Notes under the pieces: generated by a model
Database searches by the model: none
Seen by the model: the letters and a program-made list of their open reading frames with translations, nothing else
Told to the model about the DNA's origin: nothing
Source: Actinomycetes bacterium
GTDB taxonomy: Bacteria; Actinomycetota; Acidimicrobiia; Acidimicrobiales; Palsa-688
Direction of reading: 5' to 3'
Assembly (NCBI GenBank): GCA_021808425.1
Contig: JAKBBS010000010.1
Location: 1-35,477, forward strand
Length of the DNA: 35,477 nt
Shown here: positions 34,634 to 35,477 of the stretch, in pieces
Position numbering within the stretch: the first letter of the stretch is position 1
How the letters are laid out: each line of letters opens with the position of its first letter
Position numbers and translations under genes: made by a program

Positions 34634-35077
34634 GTGGACAACCATCCGGCCGAGCCCGAGGAGACGCCCGACAGCTCGCCAGAGCTTTCGAGCGAGCACA
34701 ACGACGTGCTCGAGGGCATTGACGCTGACTCCGTTACAGCCGAGCACCGCGAGCCGTCGAGCGCCCTGCCGCCCAAGCTCGAAGCGTGGCGCAGGCGAAG
34801 CGCGACAGGAGCGATCCTCACCGGCCTCGCTCTAGGGTTCCAGCAGGCACTCGAAGCTCCGCGCGAGCAGCCAACGATCACAATCGAAACTTCTGGAACG
34901 CCCCCCCGGGACCTTCCCGTCGACGCTGACGTCGGGGTTCTCGGTCCCCGCCACAGCGTCGTGAGCATCCGCCCGTGGCTTCTCGACTCAGCCGACAAGC
35001 CACGCAACGACGAGGACGACCCCGACGACGTCGGCACGCCGCCGGTGGCCGGCGTCGAGAGTAACGACAAGCAATGA
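34634..35077 (+). CDS. Acidic protein of unknown function
   Basis: 147 residues, low complexity and acidic at both ends (PAEPEETPDSSPELSS at the start, DDPDDVGTPPVAG near the end) with a short central helix (LEAWRRRSATGAILTGLALGFQQALE) that may touch the membrane. No domain is recognised. The GTG start follows gltD by 9 nt and the stop overlaps the next gene by 4 nt. Confidence 0.6.
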   Translation: MDNHPAEPEETPDSSPELSSEHNDVLEGIDADSVTAEHREPSSALPPKLEAWRRRSATGAILTGLALGFQQALEAPREQPTITIETSGTPPRDLPVDADVGVLGPRHSVVSIRPWLLDSADKPRNDEDDPDDVGTPPVAGVESNDKQ

Positions 35078-35477
35078 GCCTGCTTCGCCGCTCGTCAAGC
35101 TCGCAGTCACAAGCCGGCCCCGCCACCGAAGACGGCCAAACCACCGAAACGCGCGCCCCGCGAGGCAGGCGGGTACCGGCCCCGCTCCCAGACGACGGGC
35201 TCAAAGCGTCCGCCATGCGCGGAAGCGAGCCGCTGTACGGCTACGTGGTCGCCTTGGAGCTGGTGGTAGTCGGTATCCTCAACTTGACGGTCACGTCTGG
35301 CGCTGGTGCGCCGACGCACCCGTCGATGGCTTTGGACGCGGTCGGCGTGGCGGCAGCAATCTCGCTTTTCGGGTTCCTGCAGACGAAGAACAGGGTGCTC
35401 GTCGCGTTCGCGGTGATCGTGACCGCCTTTTTCGTCAACCTACCCAAAGTCCCCAATTCGCTGGCGATAGCGCACGT
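35074..35477 (+). CDS. Membrane protein of unknown function, cut at window end
   Basis: About 134 residues are visible and the frame is still open at the edge. A polar, Ser/Arg-rich N-terminus is followed by at least three hydrophobic segments: YVVALELVVVGILNLTVTSG, LDAVGVAAAISLFGFL and VLVAFAVIVTAFFVNL. ATG 35074 overlaps the upstream stop (ATGA). It is probably an integral membrane protein expressed with the acidic protein; the function is unknown. Confidence 0.65.
   Translation, partial: MSLLRRSSSSQSQAGPATEDGQTTETRAPRGRRVPAPLPDDGLKASAMRGSEPLYGYVVALELVVVGILNLTVTSGAGAPTHPSMALDAVGVAAAISLFGFLQTKNRVLVAFAVIVTAFFVNLPKVPNSLAIAH

Overview
The window is high-GC DNA with heavy G/C third-position bias, frequent GTG starts and TANNNT boxes lying 6-8 nt before start codons. 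This fits an actinobacterium. The secreted CAP protein with GYWL/DGGIF repeats is of a kind I associate with Acidimicrobiia, but that placement is an inference.

Left part (1-8.2 kb): ordinary chromosomal genes mixed with a decaying accessory zone. It holds a secreted CAP/repeat protein, a HAD phosphatase and a PhzF-family isomerase. Then come small toxin-antitoxin modules (a PIN remnant, an AbrB-like/PIN-like pair, an orphan HicB, a HicA-HicB pair), a coiled-coil protein built from 42-bp tandem repeats, and two broken genes (an SRPBCC protein and a SAM methyltransferase with an in-frame stop). A helix-turn-helix protein ends this part.

Middle (8.3-18.5 kb, minus strand): one tightly packed defence operon read hsdM > hsdS > GIY-YIG/DUF4357 nuclease > hsdR > YgjP-like metallopeptidase > S-4TM membrane effector > CD-NTase. 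Every junction overlaps (five by 4 nt, one by 14 nt). The operon therefore couples a type I restriction-modification system to a two-gene CBASS (cyclic-nucleotide abortive infection) module. The two halves of HsdS end in a near-identical 51-bp direct repeat, which could allow specificity switching.

Right part (18.6-28.4 kb): the backbone of an integrative, probably conjugative element. It has a leaderless gene of unknown function, a run of small conserved unknowns (two of them membrane proteins), a TraG/VirD4-HerA-type ATPase, a replication-relaxation protein, a solitary beta-class DNA methyltransferase, an XRE repressor with an ImmA/IrrE protease, and a large serine recombinase. The recombinase frame runs into the 3' end of a tRNA-Val(CAC) gene on the opposite strand, which marks the right boundary. 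I could not find the left attachment site. The 8.3-28.3 kb stretch is most simply read as one defence-carrying element.

Beyond the tRNA (28.5-35.5 kb) the chromosome resumes with gltB-gltD (glutamate synthase), a short acidic protein of unknown function and a membrane protein cut by the window end.
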